DNA of 64,000 nucleotides, from positions 1-64,000 of the forward strand of contig JBJKVP010000002.1 of NCBI GenBank assembly GCA_045562535.1, read 5' to 3'. Within the stretch, counting starts at the first letter, position 1. Every line of letters starts with the position of its first letter. The translations under genes were made by a program, and so were the position numbers. This DNA comes from UBA6926 sp045562535 (GTDB lineage Bacteria > Chloroflexota > Dehalococcoidia > UBA6926). The notes below the pieces were generated by a model, which saw only the letters and a list, made by a program, of their open reading frames with translations, was not told where the DNA came from and searched no databases. Positions 36,182 to 46,292 of the stretch are shown in pieces.

Positions 36182-37321
36182 ATGACTACAAAACGTGACT
36201 TTTACGATGTACTGGGTATAAATAAGAATGCCTCTGATGAAGAGATTAAGAAAGCTTATAGAAAACTTGCATTCGAACATCACCCTGATCGCGATAAATC
36301 AGAGGGAGCTGATGGTAGGTTTAAGGAAATTAACGAAGCTTACGAAATTTTACGTGATAATGATAAGCGTGCTGCGTACGACAGATTTGGTCATGCAGGG
36401 GTTGGAGGAGAACCAACAGGAGCGAGAGGCTTTGAAGGGTTTTCTGGTTTTGGCGGATTCGGGGATATTTTCGATGCCTTTTTTAGTGGGGCCAATGGAA
36501 CAGGTGGAGGACGCCCGAGTAAAGAACGAGGAACAGATTTACTTATTGAAATGAAGCTTACCTTTGATGAGGCGATGCAAGGGGTCGAAAGAGAAGTGCG
36601 GTTCCAGCGTAGCGAGACTTGCGATAGTTGCAGAGGCTCTGGGGGTGAACCGAATACTGAACCAGAAATCTGTTCCAGTTGTAAGGGGACCGGAGAAGTA
36701 CGAAGAACACAGCAGAATTTGTTCGGACAATATGTAAATATAAGTGCTTGCTCGAAATGTAGCGGTGAAGGCAGAGTAATCACTAAACCTTGCTCTAGCT
36801 GTAAGGGGAACCGGAGACTTAAGAAGCAACGGAATATTAGAGTAGTGGTACCTGCAGGCGTTGATAATGGTAATAGAGTAAGAATGAACGGTGAAGGAGA
36901 AAGTGGCCGAAGAAGCGGCCCCCCAGGAGATTTGTACATTGAACTCAACGTCGCTCCTAGTCCGATATTTGAGAGAGAAGGTCTGAATCTTTTCTTAAGG
37001 TTGCCTATTAACCTGGCGCAGGCTTCTCTGGGTGGTGAAATTAAGGTTCCCACTTTAGATGGAGAAGAAAATTTTAAGATTCCATCTGGTGTTCAATCTG
37101 GCCAAGTGTTTCGTTTGAAAGGCAAAGGATCAGCAGATATTCATAATAAAAAAATGAAGGGTGATTTGGTTCTTATAGCAGATGTAGTGGTTCCTAAAAA
37201 ATTAAATAAAGACCAAAAAGAACTTCTCGAAAAATTTAAAGATACTTTACCAAGTGAGATTGATTTTGTTAATAAAGCTGAAACCAAGAGCTTTTTTGAT
37301 CGTTTAAGGCTTAATTTTTAA
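36182..37321 (+). CDS. dnaJ: Chaperone DnaJ (Hsp40)
   Basis: 379 residues: J-domain with HPD (FEHHPDRDK), Gly/Phe-rich linker (GFEGFSGFGGFGDIFDAFF), four CxxCxGxG-type zinc repeats (CDSCRGSG, CSSCKGTG, CSKCSGEG, CSSCKGN), and the two C-terminal beta domains. Complete type I DnaJ. The last zinc repeat ends in N-R in place of G, a small deviation. ATG 36182 follows a moderate gap of 64 bases after meaB. Confidence 0.97.
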   Translation: MTTKRDFYDVLGINKNASDEEIKKAYRKLAFEHHPDRDKSEGADGRFKEINEAYEILRDNDKRAAYDRFGHAGVGGEPTGARGFEGFSGFGGFGDIFDAFFSGANGTGGGRPSKERGTDLLIEMKLTFDEAMQGVEREVRFQRSETCDSCRGSGGEPNTEPEICSSCKGTGEVRRTQQNLFGQYVNISACSKCSGEGRVITKPCSSCKGNRRLKKQRNIRVVVPAGVDNGNRVRMNGEGESGRRSGPPGDLYIELNVAPSPIFEREGLNLFLRLPINLAQASLGGEIKVPTLDGEENFKIPSGVQSGQVFRLKGKGSADIHNKKMKGDLVLIADVVVPKKLNKDQKELLEKFKDTLPSEIDFVNKAETKSFFDRLRLNF

Positions 37322-37339
37322 CTATACTCGAAAACACGT

Positions 37340-38599
37340 TTAGCTATTTGGTTTTGCATTGTTTGTTAATAATGGTTCTTTTGAAATCAATACTGTGAAT
37401 GACCCTAGCATGAAAGCAAATATTATGAGTACGAAAGCTGGGGCATAAGTTTGATACACATCATATCCGTAACCTACTAATACTGGTGCCAAAGCAGTAG
37501 ATAATGTTGTCATGGGGTGTGCTATTCCATTAATGGAACCAATATTTGCTCTACCAAAATATTTCGCCCATAGAAATTGGCTCAAAGGGATTGTACCGCC
37601 AAAACCGAAGCCGTACAGGAAGAATGCCCAGAATAGTACTACTATATTTAGATTACTTGATGTGGTTAACATCAATCCAACACCTATCGAACAGAGAGAA
37701 TATGCTAAGAACACTAGCTTTCTCGGGTCAAATTTTTGCAGAGTATATCCCCAAAGAAACTTTCCAGTTAGGTTTCCTATACCATTGACTGTTAGAGCGG
37801 CTGCAGCTGTAGTTCTAGAAAATCCGGCTTCCACCGTGAACGGTATGGCATGGATTAACACAGATATTAACGCACCCATTATTAATCCAAATCCAAAAAC
37901 CAGTGACCAAAAAGATTTTGTTCGTATTGCTTCAGAAGCCGTTAATGAATTTGGTTCCAACGGCTTACCGTTAGTACCATTAGAAATTGTGTTTATCGAT
38001 ATATTTCCGTCTGGTTCTAGCCCGTAGTCTTCTGGACTACGCCTCATAATAAAAGCAATTGGAATCAAAAGAACGACCACAGAAATTCCGAGAGTGTTAT
38101 AACCTACACGCCAACCAAAAGAATCTACAACAAATGTCATTAAAAATGGTGTAATCAAGCCGGCAAGCGATATCCCGATGGATCCCAATGATAGAGCCCA
38201 TCCTCTACGAGCTATAAACCATTTACTGATTGTTGCGTTAATGACCATAGGACCAAAAAAATTCCAGCCTAAAAACCCGGCAATTGAATATAGAATAAGG
38301 AACACAAAAAGGTTAGATTGTATAGAAAGCAAGAAAAGGCAAATTCCGCTAACACCTGCGCCCAGTAGTATTAAAGGTCTCGGGCCTTTTGTATCAACGA
38401 CTTTTCCAGCTATTATGGCAGAGATAGCACCCGCTCCAACCGCCAACGAGGAACCTAGCGTAAATTCCCAAACTTTCCATCCCAAATCAGCAATCACTGG
38501 CTTCATAAATACGCCGATAACCGCCTGCCCGACGCTCATGGAGGCAAATTGGCATACTATTGCAGCTAGAACTATCCACCAGCCGTAATAAAATTTCAT
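37340..38599 (-). CDS. MFS transporter, oxalate/formate or monocarboxylate-like
   Basis: 419 residues with 12 predicted membrane helices in two halves, a cytoplasmic loop around residues 195..220, and the MFS motif-like GKVVDTKGPRPLILLG after helix 2. The start YYGWWIVLAAIVCQFASMSVGQAVIGVFMKP (read in pieces) is typical of the OFA/monocarboxylate transporter subgroup. The substrate is unknown. It lies convergent with dnaJ and downstream of dnaN on the same strand, about 45 bases away. Confidence 0.85.
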   Translation of the reverse strand: MKFYYGWWIVLAAIVCQFASMSVGQAVIGVFMKPVIADLGWKVWEFTLGSSLAVGAGAISAIIAGKVVDTKGPRPLILLGAGVSGICLFLLSIQSNLFVFLILYSIAGFLGWNFFGPMVINATISKWFIARRGWALSLGSIGISLAGLITPFLMTFVVDSFGWRVGYNTLGISVVVLLIPIAFIMRRSPEDYGLEPDGNISINTISNGTNGKPLEPNSLTASEAIRTKSFWSLVFGFGLIMGALISVLIHAIPFTVEAGFSRTTAAAALTVNGIGNLTGKFLWGYTLQKFDPRKLVFLAYSLCSIGVGLMLTTSSNLNIVVLFWAFFLYGFGFGGTIPLSQFLWAKYFGRANIGSINGIAHPMTTLSTALAPVLVGYGYDVYQTYAPAFVLIIFAFMLGSFTVLISKEPLLTNNAKPNS

Positions 38600-38643
38600 G
38601 GTACTACTTCATAGTAATAGTAGTTTAAATATGAGCAATCATC

Positions 38644-39780
38644 TCACCATTGTACAAACATAGGCATTACAACATGGAGATATTCTCCACCATCATTTGC
38701 CAAAGGTTTAATAGTTCCAGGACTGGAAGGACTACTTGTTTCAAGAGTAACCTTTCCATTTAATGAGCTTAGTACGTCCACTAGGTAGCGACTATTAAAT
38801 GCTATTTGCGATTCTTCACCTTCAACGATGGCATCAATATCAGCTTCGTTTTCCCCTACTTCATCAGAGCGGGCTGCAAGCCTCAGTGTTCCGGCCTGAT
38901 CACCTTCTCCGGGATTAACATAGAGCCTGACAATACCATTACCATCACGTGCAAACACTGCCGCTGTCCTTGTAGCTCTCAGGAAGTCTCCGACTTCGAT
39001 AGTAGCTTTGGTTTGATAGTTTTCTGGTATTAATTGATTATAGTTTGGAAAAGTTCCTTGGAGTAATTGGGATATTACCTCAGTTTCTTTGAGCCTAAAA
39101 AGGATCTGGTTTTTTTCGGGACTTATCATAATTGATACTGGGTCTTCTTGTTCTGCAAGTAGTCTTTCTACTTCCCGTAGAGATCTTGCAGGTATTATTA
39201 AATCAGTGTTTTGATCTAAGGTTGCGTCGAGATCTATTTTTTGTACTGCAAGCCTGAATCCATCCGCTGCTGCCATAGTCATTTCCTTGTTGCTAAAAGC
39301 AGTATGGATACCCGTTAGTACTGGTCTTGCGTCATCTGTAGCAGCAGCAAACGAAACACGTTCTATGCATAGGCGTAATTTTTCTGCTGGTATTTGTAAG
39401 TTTATCCCGTCTTCTAGATTTGGAGTAACAGGGAAATCATCTGCACTTTGCCCGGTAAGTTTAGCGTTGACCCGGCCTGAACTTAATTCAAGTTGCTTTG
39501 TCGCACTTGATAGTTCCATTGACACAAGGTCTGGCTGCAGCGATGTAACAAATTCTGTTAGGAGTCTAGCAGGAACGGCAATTGACCCCTCAGAGGTTAC
39601 TTCAGCATCGATCTGACAAGAAATTGAAATTTCGAGGTTCGTTGCTGATAGTTCAAGCGAAGAACTTCCTGCTTTGAGAAGTACATGGGTTGTGATTGGC
39701 AGCGTTGATCTTGTCGCCACAGCTCTACCTACCACCGCTAAACTGCGCGCTAATTTATCCTGTGCAACACTTAGCTTCAT
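38644..39780 (-). CDS. dnaN: DNA polymerase III sliding clamp
   Basis: 378 residues in three homologous clamp domains. MKLSVAQDKLARSLAVVGRAV opens domain 1; the C-terminus ends YLHVVMPMFV, close to the canonical PMRL-type end. Start chosen at ATG 39780 because GGTGGAG lies 6 nt before; the GTG 12 bases upstream is inside that ribosome site. dnaA, recF and gyrB are not neighbours, so this is not a classical oriC cluster. Confidence 0.96.
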   Translation of the reverse strand: MKLSVAQDKLARSLAVVGRAVATRSTLPITTHVLLKAGSSSLELSATNLEISISCQIDAEVTSEGSIAVPARLLTEFVTSLQPDLVSMELSSATKQLELSSGRVNAKLTGQSADDFPVTPNLEDGINLQIPAEKLRLCIERVSFAAATDDARPVLTGIHTAFSNKEMTMAAADGFRLAVQKIDLDATLDQNTDLIIPARSLREVERLLAEQEDPVSIMISPEKNQILFRLKETEVISQLLQGTFPNYNQLIPENYQTKATIEVGDFLRATRTAAVFARDGNGIVRLYVNPGEGDQAGTLRLAARSDEVGENEADIDAIVEGEESQIAFNSRYLVDVLSSLNGKVTLETSSPSSPGTIKPLANDGGEYLHVVMPMFVQW

Positions 39781-40010
39781 TTTATTCTCCACCTAAACAT
39801 TTATTACTTTCTAGCAGTCTACATCATCATCAATAATGGATAAATAGACTAGATATCGGATTTTATAGACGTTCCGAATACCAGCTAGTGTAATTTTATT
39901 GTAATTAAGCAATTTATGCTACTTCTCTAATAGATTTCTATTTATACGAAGTATACAATCCGAGGAGATGGTGATTGGAATTAAAAACTAGTTTATTGTG
40001 GAGGGTGACT

Positions 40011-40910
40011 ATGAAACTTGTAATGTACAATGATTTTCGACCTGGAATACTCGCTGACGATCGCGTTATTGGGATGGCGGGCATCGCGGATGAATATATG
40101 GGAACCAACCCTGAAGACGTAATGATAAATATCATCGAGGATTTCGCTTCAGTTAGAGACGAGTTACTTGATCTTGAAGAAACAGCGGAAGGAGTACCTG
40201 TTGAATCTGTTAGGTTGCGTGCTCCTATGCCAAGACCCCGAAAACTATTATGCTGTTTCGGTAATTATAGAGAAGGTCAAGACCGCGATATTTTCCCTGT
40301 AGATATGTTTTTGAAGTCTCCGGAGGCCGTAATTGGTCCTGGTGACAAGGTAGTTTTACCAAAAGTAGATTTTAGAATTTGCCATCACGAAGCAGAACTT
40401 GCTCTTGTTATTGGAAAGCGTTCAAAAGACCTTAGCCAGGATGAAGCGATGGGTGCAATATTTGGTTACACGGCGTTTATGGATGTTTCTCCTAGAGGTG
40501 GCGTTGGGCGAAATCCGGGAATGACAATGATAAGTAAGTCGTTTGATACCTGTGCTCCTATGGGGCCTTGTATTGTAACGGCAGACGAAATTCAAAACCC
40601 TCACGATCTTTCTATAAAATACTGGGTTGGGGATCAAGAGCGTCATGATTATAGTACATCTGACCTAGAACATACCTTACCTGAGATTATTGAGTGGGCT
40701 ACCACAGTGATGACCCTCGTTCCAGGAGATGTAATAGCGATTGGGACCAATCACCAGGGAATAGGTCCCTTGCAAGATGGAGAAACAGGGAAAATAGAAA
40801 TAGAAGGAATAGGAAGTTTTGACATTAAAGTAGAAGATCCGCTTAAGCGGGAATGGCCTGTTGAAATAGATCAAGAAATGGCAACAATGGTTAGGGAAGC
40901 ACGTCCTTAA
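40011..40910 (+). CDS. Fumarylacetoacetate hydrolase (FAH)-family protein
   Basis: About 299 residues. The FAH fold metal ligands are visible: HHEAELALVIG (ExE) and the downstream Asp in GYTAFMDVSPR. GTNHQGIG and GDVIAIG near the end match the family. Members cleave C-C bonds or isomerise/decarboxylate diketo acids in aromatic degradation; the exact substrate is not evident. ATG 40011 has GGAGG 6 nt upstream, while the longer frame from 39975 has no such site. It is followed by an alpha/beta hydrolase 38 bases later, a common pair in catabolic operons. Confidence 0.88.
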   Translation: MKLVMYNDFRPGILADDRVIGMAGIADEYMGTNPEDVMINIIEDFASVRDELLDLEETAEGVPVESVRLRAPMPRPRKLLCCFGNYREGQDRDIFPVDMFLKSPEAVIGPGDKVVLPKVDFRICHHEAELALVIGKRSKDLSQDEAMGAIFGYTAFMDVSPRGGVGRNPGMTMISKSFDTCAPMGPCIVTADEIQNPHDLSIKYWVGDQERHDYSTSDLEHTLPEIIEWATTVMTLVPGDVIAIGTNHQGIGPLQDGETGKIEIEGIGSFDIKVEDPLKREWPVEIDQEMATMVREARP

Positions 40911-40948
40911 AATAAGACAATTACAGATAACTGTTATAGGGGGATACA

Positions 40949-41764
40949 ATGCCGCACGCTTCAGTAAATGGTATTAGTATATTTTATGAAATAATCGGGA
41001 ATAGTGATTATCCTACACTAGTGATGACACATGGGCTTGGAGGCCATGGAAGAGCCTACGAAAATCTAATCCCAGAATTTTCTAAACGATATAAATTATT
41101 ATTGTGGGATATGCGAGGGCACGGTCAATCCGATAGACCTAAGGCAGAAGATGGTGTTTACACGCGAGATCAACATGCTAGCGACCTTGCGGGGCTACTA
41201 GATTCTTTGGGTATAGATCAAGCACATATACACGGCCACTCTTTGGGAGGGCTTGTGGCTCAGCAATTTGTAATATCTTATCCGGAAAAAACAAAATCTT
41301 TGATTATTCAAGATTCTTCTGCAGAAATCAAAGAAGAGTATGTAGCCGGATGGGATGATCGTATCCAGAACGTTTTAGATCTGGGGCTCGAAGGGATTCC
41401 GGTGGATTATACTCGAGGATGGGGTAAAAAATTCAGTGATTCTAATAAGGAATATATTGATGCAAGACATCTGGAATCTGTGCAACGTAATGATCTATTT
41501 GTTTATGTTGAGGATATGAGAATTTCGGGGACTGATCTTTATGCAGAACCTCTTGCACCGCAACTTCCAGATATAAAGTGTCCTGTTTTGATTATTTGTG
41601 GTGAGGAAGACGGGACTACTCCGCCAGGAGGGCACGTTAGAATGCATAGGGCAATCAATAATTCGGAGTTAGTTATAATTCCCTTTGCCGGGCATTTTCC
41701 AAACGTTGAAACCCAGGAAGAATATTCAACGGCAATATTATCGTTCTTAGATAAAATTAATTGA
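40949..41764 (+). CDS. Alpha/beta hydrolase
   Basis: 271 residues, cytosolic. The nucleophile elbow GHSLGG places Ser98; Asp221 (CGEEDGTTPP) and His249 (FAGHFPN) complete the triad, and the oxyanion HGLGGHG is present. It resembles beta-ketoadipate enol-lactone hydrolase or related C-C/ester hydrolases. With the FAH-family gene in front it probably forms a small degradation operon. Its last 8 bases overlap the end of ileS on the other strand. Confidence 0.9.
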   Translation: MPHASVNGISIFYEIIGNSDYPTLVMTHGLGGHGRAYENLIPEFSKRYKLLLWDMRGHGQSDRPKAEDGVYTRDQHASDLAGLLDSLGIDQAHIHGHSLGGLVAQQFVISYPEKTKSLIIQDSSAEIKEEYVAGWDDRIQNVLDLGLEGIPVDYTRGWGKKFSDSNKEYIDARHLESVQRNDLFVYVEDMRISGTDLYAEPLAPQLPDIKCPVLIICGEEDGTTPPGGHVRMHRAINNSELVIIPFAGHFPNVETQEEYSTAILSFLDKIN

Positions 41765-44700
41765 TTTGTTTAGTCACGGAAATCAATACAGCAATGCCAT
41801 TTATGTCTATTGTTTCAGATAAATCTGGGCTTTGCGTTTCTGGTTGATTTCCAATACTTGCGAGTGTTTCTTGTTCAATGTAGTCAGAGTGATGAATGAT
41901 TACTTGAGTAATGTGTTCACCTCCCGATATCCTAAGAAATATTCGGTCATCAATATCAAGGTCGGCCTTCCGTCTCATTTCTTGTATTTGTCGTACAAGA
42001 TCCCGCGCAAATCCTTCCAGAGCAAGATCTTCTGAAATCTCTGTTTCAATAATTACGAAAATATTCCCTTCTTGAGAAGAAACGTACCCTTCTTTATCCT
42101 TTTGTTCAACGATCAACTCTTCCGGGGAATATTGTTCACCATCAATAGTGATTTGATTTCCCGAGCTTATATTAGTTGCGATTTCCGAGCGTTCTGATTG
42201 TTCTAACGACGATAAAACGGATATGAACCCCTGTAAATCCTTGCCTAATTTTGGACCTAATATGGATAAATTTGGCTTGATATGTGAGTCAATGAACATG
42301 GCTTCATCTTCTGTCTTGTGGATGCTTTTTACATTTAATTCATCCTCTAACTGATCTTCGATTCGAGGAAGAGATTCTATATCATCTTTTGATCTTACTA
42401 TCGCGTAGGCTTTAGCCAACGGCTGTCGCACTTTGATCTTGGCTTTGCTTCGTGCAGCACGCCCTAAACTCGATAGTTGCATTGCTAATTTGACATCGTT
42501 TTCTATCTTGGGGTCGATTTGATCTTTCATCACTTCAGGCCAATCAGCCAAATGTACACTCAGTTTTTCTTCTCTGGACAAATTTAGGTACATTTTTTCA
42601 GCAATGAATGGTGTAAACGGGGCTAATAATTTAGATAGAGCTAAAAGGCATTCATGCAGGGTATGGTAAGCTGCCTTTTTATCGATATCATCTTCACTTT
42701 TCCAAAATCTTCGGCGACTTCTTCTAATGTACCAAGTAGACAGTTGATCTACGAAAAACTCTATATCTCGGGCAGCTTCGGTGATTCTGTAATTTTCTAG
42801 GTGCTCGGTTGTTGTAGAAATTAGACTATTAAGACTTGATATAAGCCATCTATCAAGTAAGGGCCTATCAGATATTTCGGGTTTATCTTTTGTAGTAGGG
42901 TCAAATTCATCCAAATTAGCGTACGTTACGAAAAAACTATATGTATTCCAGAGAGGTAAAAGAAACTTTCTTACACTTTCTGCAACCAGGTTTTCTGAAA
43001 ACCTTCTTGGATTACCAGGGGTTGTTGCCGTGAACATGTACCAGCGAAGCGCGTCAGCACCTCTCGAGTCAAGAACACTCCAGGGCTCTACTATATTGCC
43101 TTTGGATTTGCTCATTTTCGCGCCGTTTTCGTCCAAAATATGTCCGAGGCTTACAACATTTTTGTACGCTGGTCGATCAAATAATAGAACGGAAAGGGCG
43201 TGAAGAGTGTAGAACCATCCTCGGGTTTGATCGACCCCTTCACAAACGTAGTCTGCTGGTGAATGAAGATCGAATTCATTTTCTCCTTCAAAAGGGTAGT
43301 GCCATTGAGCCACCGGCATTGCTCCAGAGTCAAACCAGGCATCCATGACCTCTGGAACTCTTTCAGATATACTTCCACATTCTTCACATGAGAATGTCAC
43401 TTCGTCCAGGAAAGGTCTATGTAAGTCTAATCCTTCTTTAAAACCTATAAGATTACTTTGTTTTTTTAGCTCATCCAACCCACCTATAGCAGATTGATGT
43501 TCGCAGTTCGTGCATACCCACACAGGTATAGGGGTTCCCCAGAACCTTTCTCGTGATAATGCCCAATCAACATTATTTTCTAACCATTCACCAAAGCGCC
43601 CTTCTCCTATGTGTTCCGGGTGCCAGTTAATATCCCGATTGGTTTCTATTAGACGCTCTTTTAACTCTGTTGTTTTTATGTACCAAGATTCTTTAGCGTA
43701 ATATAGGAGGGGAGAGTCACACCTCCAGCAAAAAGGGTAAGTGTGTTCAATTGTTTCGGATCTCAAAAGGCGGCCCTTTTCGGATAATTTCTCTGTTATG
43801 AGAGGATCTGCGTCTTTAAAAAACAAACCCTCCGGAGGCCCGTCGGGAAATTCCTTAACGGAACCGTTTAATTCAACTGTGTGGATAATTGGCAGGTTTT
43901 CGAGTCTACCAACTTTCAAATCTTCTGCACCATATGCTGGAGCGATGTGCACTAGCCCAGTTCCCTCTGATAATGAAACGAAATCTGCTGATATGACCCT
44001 GTATGCATTATCTTTCGGTTCACTTAAAGCAAATAAGGGTTCGTATTCAATTCCTATAAGATCTTTTCCAAGAATAGTACCAATCACTTTATAGGATTCA
44101 CCAATAACATTATTTGCCAAATCTTCAGCGAGTATCAGTCTTTCCGTCTTACCTGATTCTGAGAAATTACTCTCAACGATCATATATTTAGATTCTTTTG
44201 AAACTGCTATAGCTACGTTTGCAGGTAAGGTCCATGGAGTTGTTGTCCAAACTAACAAGGAAGTTGGCGTGTCTTTTTTGAGTTTCAATAAATTAGTGTT
44301 TTGCTCATTTTCTTTTATTAAGAACTTTATGTATACGGAAGGATCTTCGGTATTTTCTTTATACCCAAGAGCTACTTCATGTGAGCTCAGCGAAGTTACG
44401 CATCTTGGGCAGTGAGGTGTAACTTTATAATCCTTATAGATTAGATTCTTGTTCCATAACTCCTTAAAAATCCACCATCCTGATTCTATATATTCATTTT
44501 TGAACGTAATATACGGATCGTCCATATCAACCCAGAATCCTATTCGGTCGGACAGTGTTTCCCATTCCTTAACGTACCGAAATACACTTTCTCTACATTT
44601 TTCGTTAAATCGCTCTACCCCGTATTCTTCGATTTCTGTTTTACTATGGAGATTGAGTTCAGTTTCAACTGCGAGTTCCACAGGCAGTCCATGTGTATCC

Positions 44701-44957
44701 CAGCCACCTTTTCGTGGTACGTTGAACCCCTGCATTGTTTTGAATCGAGGGACTATGTCTTTATACACTCTTGAAAGCACGTGATGTACGCCTGGTGTGC
44801 CATTTGCTGTAGGAGGCCCTTCGTAGAAACTGAAAATAGGACTATTCTTCCTAATTTCTATAGATTTTTTAAATGTATTATTAGTTTTCCAGTAATCTAG
44901 AATCTCAGATTCGAGTTCAGGGAATACTATTTTATTAGAAACCGGATCAAAACCCAT
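41757..44957 (-). CDS. ileS: Isoleucyl-tRNA synthetase
   Basis: 1066 residues, class I. The HIGH-type motif is GVHHV in PPTANGTPGVHHVLSR (about 47..63) and the second signature is KMSKSKGN. The CP1 editing domain contains TTTPWTLPANVA and the GTGLVHIAPAYGAED run. CxxC pairs in the editing and catalytic regions (CPRC, CWRC, CTNC, CEEC) suggest bound zinc. The sequence follows Thermus IleRS closely as I recall it, including the long C-terminal region, rather than the E. coli type. No T-box leader in the short upstream gap. Confidence 0.96.
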   Translation of the reverse strand: MGFDPVSNKIVFPELESEILDYWKTNNTFKKSIEIRKNSPIFSFYEGPPTANGTPGVHHVLSRVYKDIVPRFKTMQGFNVPRKGGWDTHGLPVELAVETELNLHSKTEIEEYGVERFNEKCRESVFRYVKEWETLSDRIGFWVDMDDPYITFKNEYIESGWWIFKELWNKNLIYKDYKVTPHCPRCVTSLSSHEVALGYKENTEDPSVYIKFLIKENEQNTNLLKLKKDTPTSLLVWTTTPWTLPANVAIAVSKESKYMIVESNFSESGKTERLILAEDLANNVIGESYKVIGTILGKDLIGIEYEPLFALSEPKDNAYRVISADFVSLSEGTGLVHIAPAYGAEDLKVGRLENLPIIHTVELNGSVKEFPDGPPEGLFFKDADPLITEKLSEKGRLLRSETIEHTYPFCWRCDSPLLYYAKESWYIKTTELKERLIETNRDINWHPEHIGEGRFGEWLENNVDWALSRERFWGTPIPVWVCTNCEHQSAIGGLDELKKQSNLIGFKEGLDLHRPFLDEVTFSCEECGSISERVPEVMDAWFDSGAMPVAQWHYPFEGENEFDLHSPADYVCEGVDQTRGWFYTLHALSVLLFDRPAYKNVVSLGHILDENGAKMSKSKGNIVEPWSVLDSRGADALRWYMFTATTPGNPRRFSENLVAESVRKFLLPLWNTYSFFVTYANLDEFDPTTKDKPEISDRPLLDRWLISSLNSLISTTTEHLENYRITEAARDIEFFVDQLSTWYIRRSRRRFWKSEDDIDKKAAYHTLHECLLALSKLLAPFTPFIAEKMYLNLSREEKLSVHLADWPEVMKDQIDPKIENDVKLAMQLSSLGRAARSKAKIKVRQPLAKAYAIVRSKDDIESLPRIEDQLEDELNVKSIHKTEDEAMFIDSHIKPNLSILGPKLGKDLQGFISVLSSLEQSERSEIATNISSGNQITIDGEQYSPEELIVEQKDKEGYVSSQEGNIFVIIETEISEDLALEGFARDLVRQIQEMRRKADLDIDDRIFLRISGGEHITQVIIHHSDYIEQETLASIGNQPETQSPDLSETIDINGIAVLISVTKQIN

Positions 44958-45032
44958 TAATCCACCTTTTAAATTCGATTTGAATCTATATTTTGAGCAA
45001 GTGATATAAGAGTGTCAAGATTATTCATTTTA

Positions 45033-45224
45033 TTAATTTTTGCATTTCACTATATATAATACTACTCCTGGTAGCCCTAGAAGTAGTACGTAGCTCCACC
45101 GTTTCTTGCTTTTACTATCTAGAGAGGCATGATTTTTTAAGTCTAATAATGCCCATAATTGTGATAAGAAATTAATAGCGAGTAATATAGCTGCTAAAGA
45201 TAGATACAGTATTAAATCATTCAA
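45033..45224 (-). CDS. Small two-helix membrane protein (PLDc_N-like)
   Basis: 63 residues with two hydrophobic helices (LILYLSLAAILLAINFLSQLWALLD in part, and WSYVLLLGLPGVVLYIVKC). The layout resembles the short phospholipase D nuclease N-terminal module, often found as stand-alone small membrane proteins; the match is weak. It lies between khpB and ileS and reads in the same direction. Confidence 0.55.
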   Translation of the reverse strand: MNDLILYLSLAAILLAINFLSQLWALLDLKNHASLDSKSKKRWSYVLLLGLPGVVLYIVKCKN

Positions 45225-45328
45225 TAATTATTCTTTCTCTTTAACGTTCTCCAACGCCATCTAAATAATTACTAACAAAATGCTGGGTCGTCTCAAGAGC
45301 TTATTAAATCAATCTGCGTTGAGGCGTC

Positions 45329-46240
45329 CTATTTATCATCGTCGTCATCATCGTCGTCGTAATCATCGTCGTCATCATCGTAATCATCGTCGTCATCATC
45401 GTAATCATCGTCGTCATCATCGTAATCATCGTCGTCATCATCGTAATCATCGTCGTCATCGTAATCGTCGTCATCGTCGTCATCATCGTCATCATCGTCG
45501 TCGTAATCATCATCGTCGTCGTCGTAATCATCATCGTCGTCGTCGTAATCATCATCATCATCGTCGTAATCATCATCGTCGTCGTCGTCATCATCGTCGT
45601 CATCGTAATCATCGTCGTCATCATCGTAATCATCGTCGTCATCATCGTAATCATCATCATCGTCATCGTAATCATCATCATCGTCATATTCATAATCATC
45701 TACTATTTCTTCGTACTCTTCTTCATCTGAACTATAAGAGTCATCATCAGCCAATGATATTGTCACACGTCGGCCCGGGCCTCTTCCAAAACTCTCGGTG
45801 ATTAATTCGGTATATTCTTGCAGTGTTGTGTGAACGATGCGTCTCTCAGTAGGGGACATTGGTTCCAGTGTAATGGGTCTTCTGCGATCTATAACATGGT
45901 TAGCTGCTCTTTCGGCAACTTCACGTATCTGGTCTAATTTTCTCTGTTGATAATTTTCTACGTCTACCCGAAGGGCAACAAACTCGCCAATAGTTCTGCT
46001 TACTACAGTCGTAACGATTGATTGCAAATCTCTTAAGGTTGATCCACGCCTGCCAATTAATAGGCCAGCATCTTCACCTTCGATATTAAGAATGATTGGA
46101 TCTCCATCGTCATTTTCATCGGGCATGATGACTTCTATATCTGCTTCCACACCCATAAATTCAAGGATCTGTGAAAGGATTTCTTCTGCTTGGTTTGCCC
46201 AATCGTTCAATTTCTCTATGTCGTTTTCATTACTACTCAA
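45329..46240 (-). CDS. khpB: RNA-binding protein KhpB/Jag with long Asp/Tyr tail
   Basis: 303 residues. N-terminal Jag helix region (about 1..40), KH domain with GRRG loop (GLLIGRRGSTLRDLQ, 59..73), then R3H domain with R-x3-H (ERRIVHTTL, 132..140). KhpB proteins bind RNA and influence cell elongation and division. From residue 165 to 303 the chain is almost only Asp with Tyr about every seventh residue (YDDDDDD heptads), a tail I do not know from other KhpB proteins. Position downstream of yidC is the normal one. The tail lies at the C-terminus and does not disrupt either domain. Confidence 0.93.
   Translation of the reverse strand: MSSNENDIEKLNDWANQAEEILSQILEFMGVEADIEVIMPDENDDGDPIILNIEGEDAGLLIGRRGSTLRDLQSIVTTVVSRTIGEFVALRVDVENYQQRKLDQIREVAERAANHVIDRRRPITLEPMSPTERRIVHTTLQEYTELITESFGRGPGRRVTISLADDDSYSSDEEEYEEIVDDYEYDDDDDYDDDDDDYDDDDDDYDDDDDDYDDDDDDDDDDDDYDDDDDDYDDDDDDYDDDDDDYDDDDDDDDDDDDDYDDDDDYDDDDDDYDDDDDDYDDDDDDYDDDDDDYDDDDDDDDK
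45335..45690. repeat. 21-bp/trinucleotide repeat encoding the KhpB acidic tail
   Basis: Tandem units of 21 bases (plus strand AATCATCGTCGTCATCATCGT) repeat several times almost perfectly at 45361..45460, then break into shorter mixtures of GTC/ATC/GTA triplets, and return at about 45600..45660. All units are multiples of three, so copy-number change keeps frame. The array is purely coding in the khpB frame. Confidence 0.9.
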
Positions 46241-46292
46241 TTGTTTTTCCTAGTCTTTTCTAATCTGATAATAAGATCATTGTCATGATCAA

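Noticed and set aside
39781..40010. AT-rich gap beside dnaN as a possible replication origin
   Set aside because: Only a 7-of-9 DnaA-box match is visible and dnaA, gyrB and recF are not here.
43878..43892. TGTGGATAA, a DnaA-box-like word
   Set aside because: Single copy inside the ileS coding region, not clustered and not near dnaN or an AT-rich unwinding region.
45280..45801. Long plus-strand frame full of His/Arg repeats
   Set aside because: It is the antisense shadow of the khpB Asp/Tyr repeat; no ribosome site and no other support.
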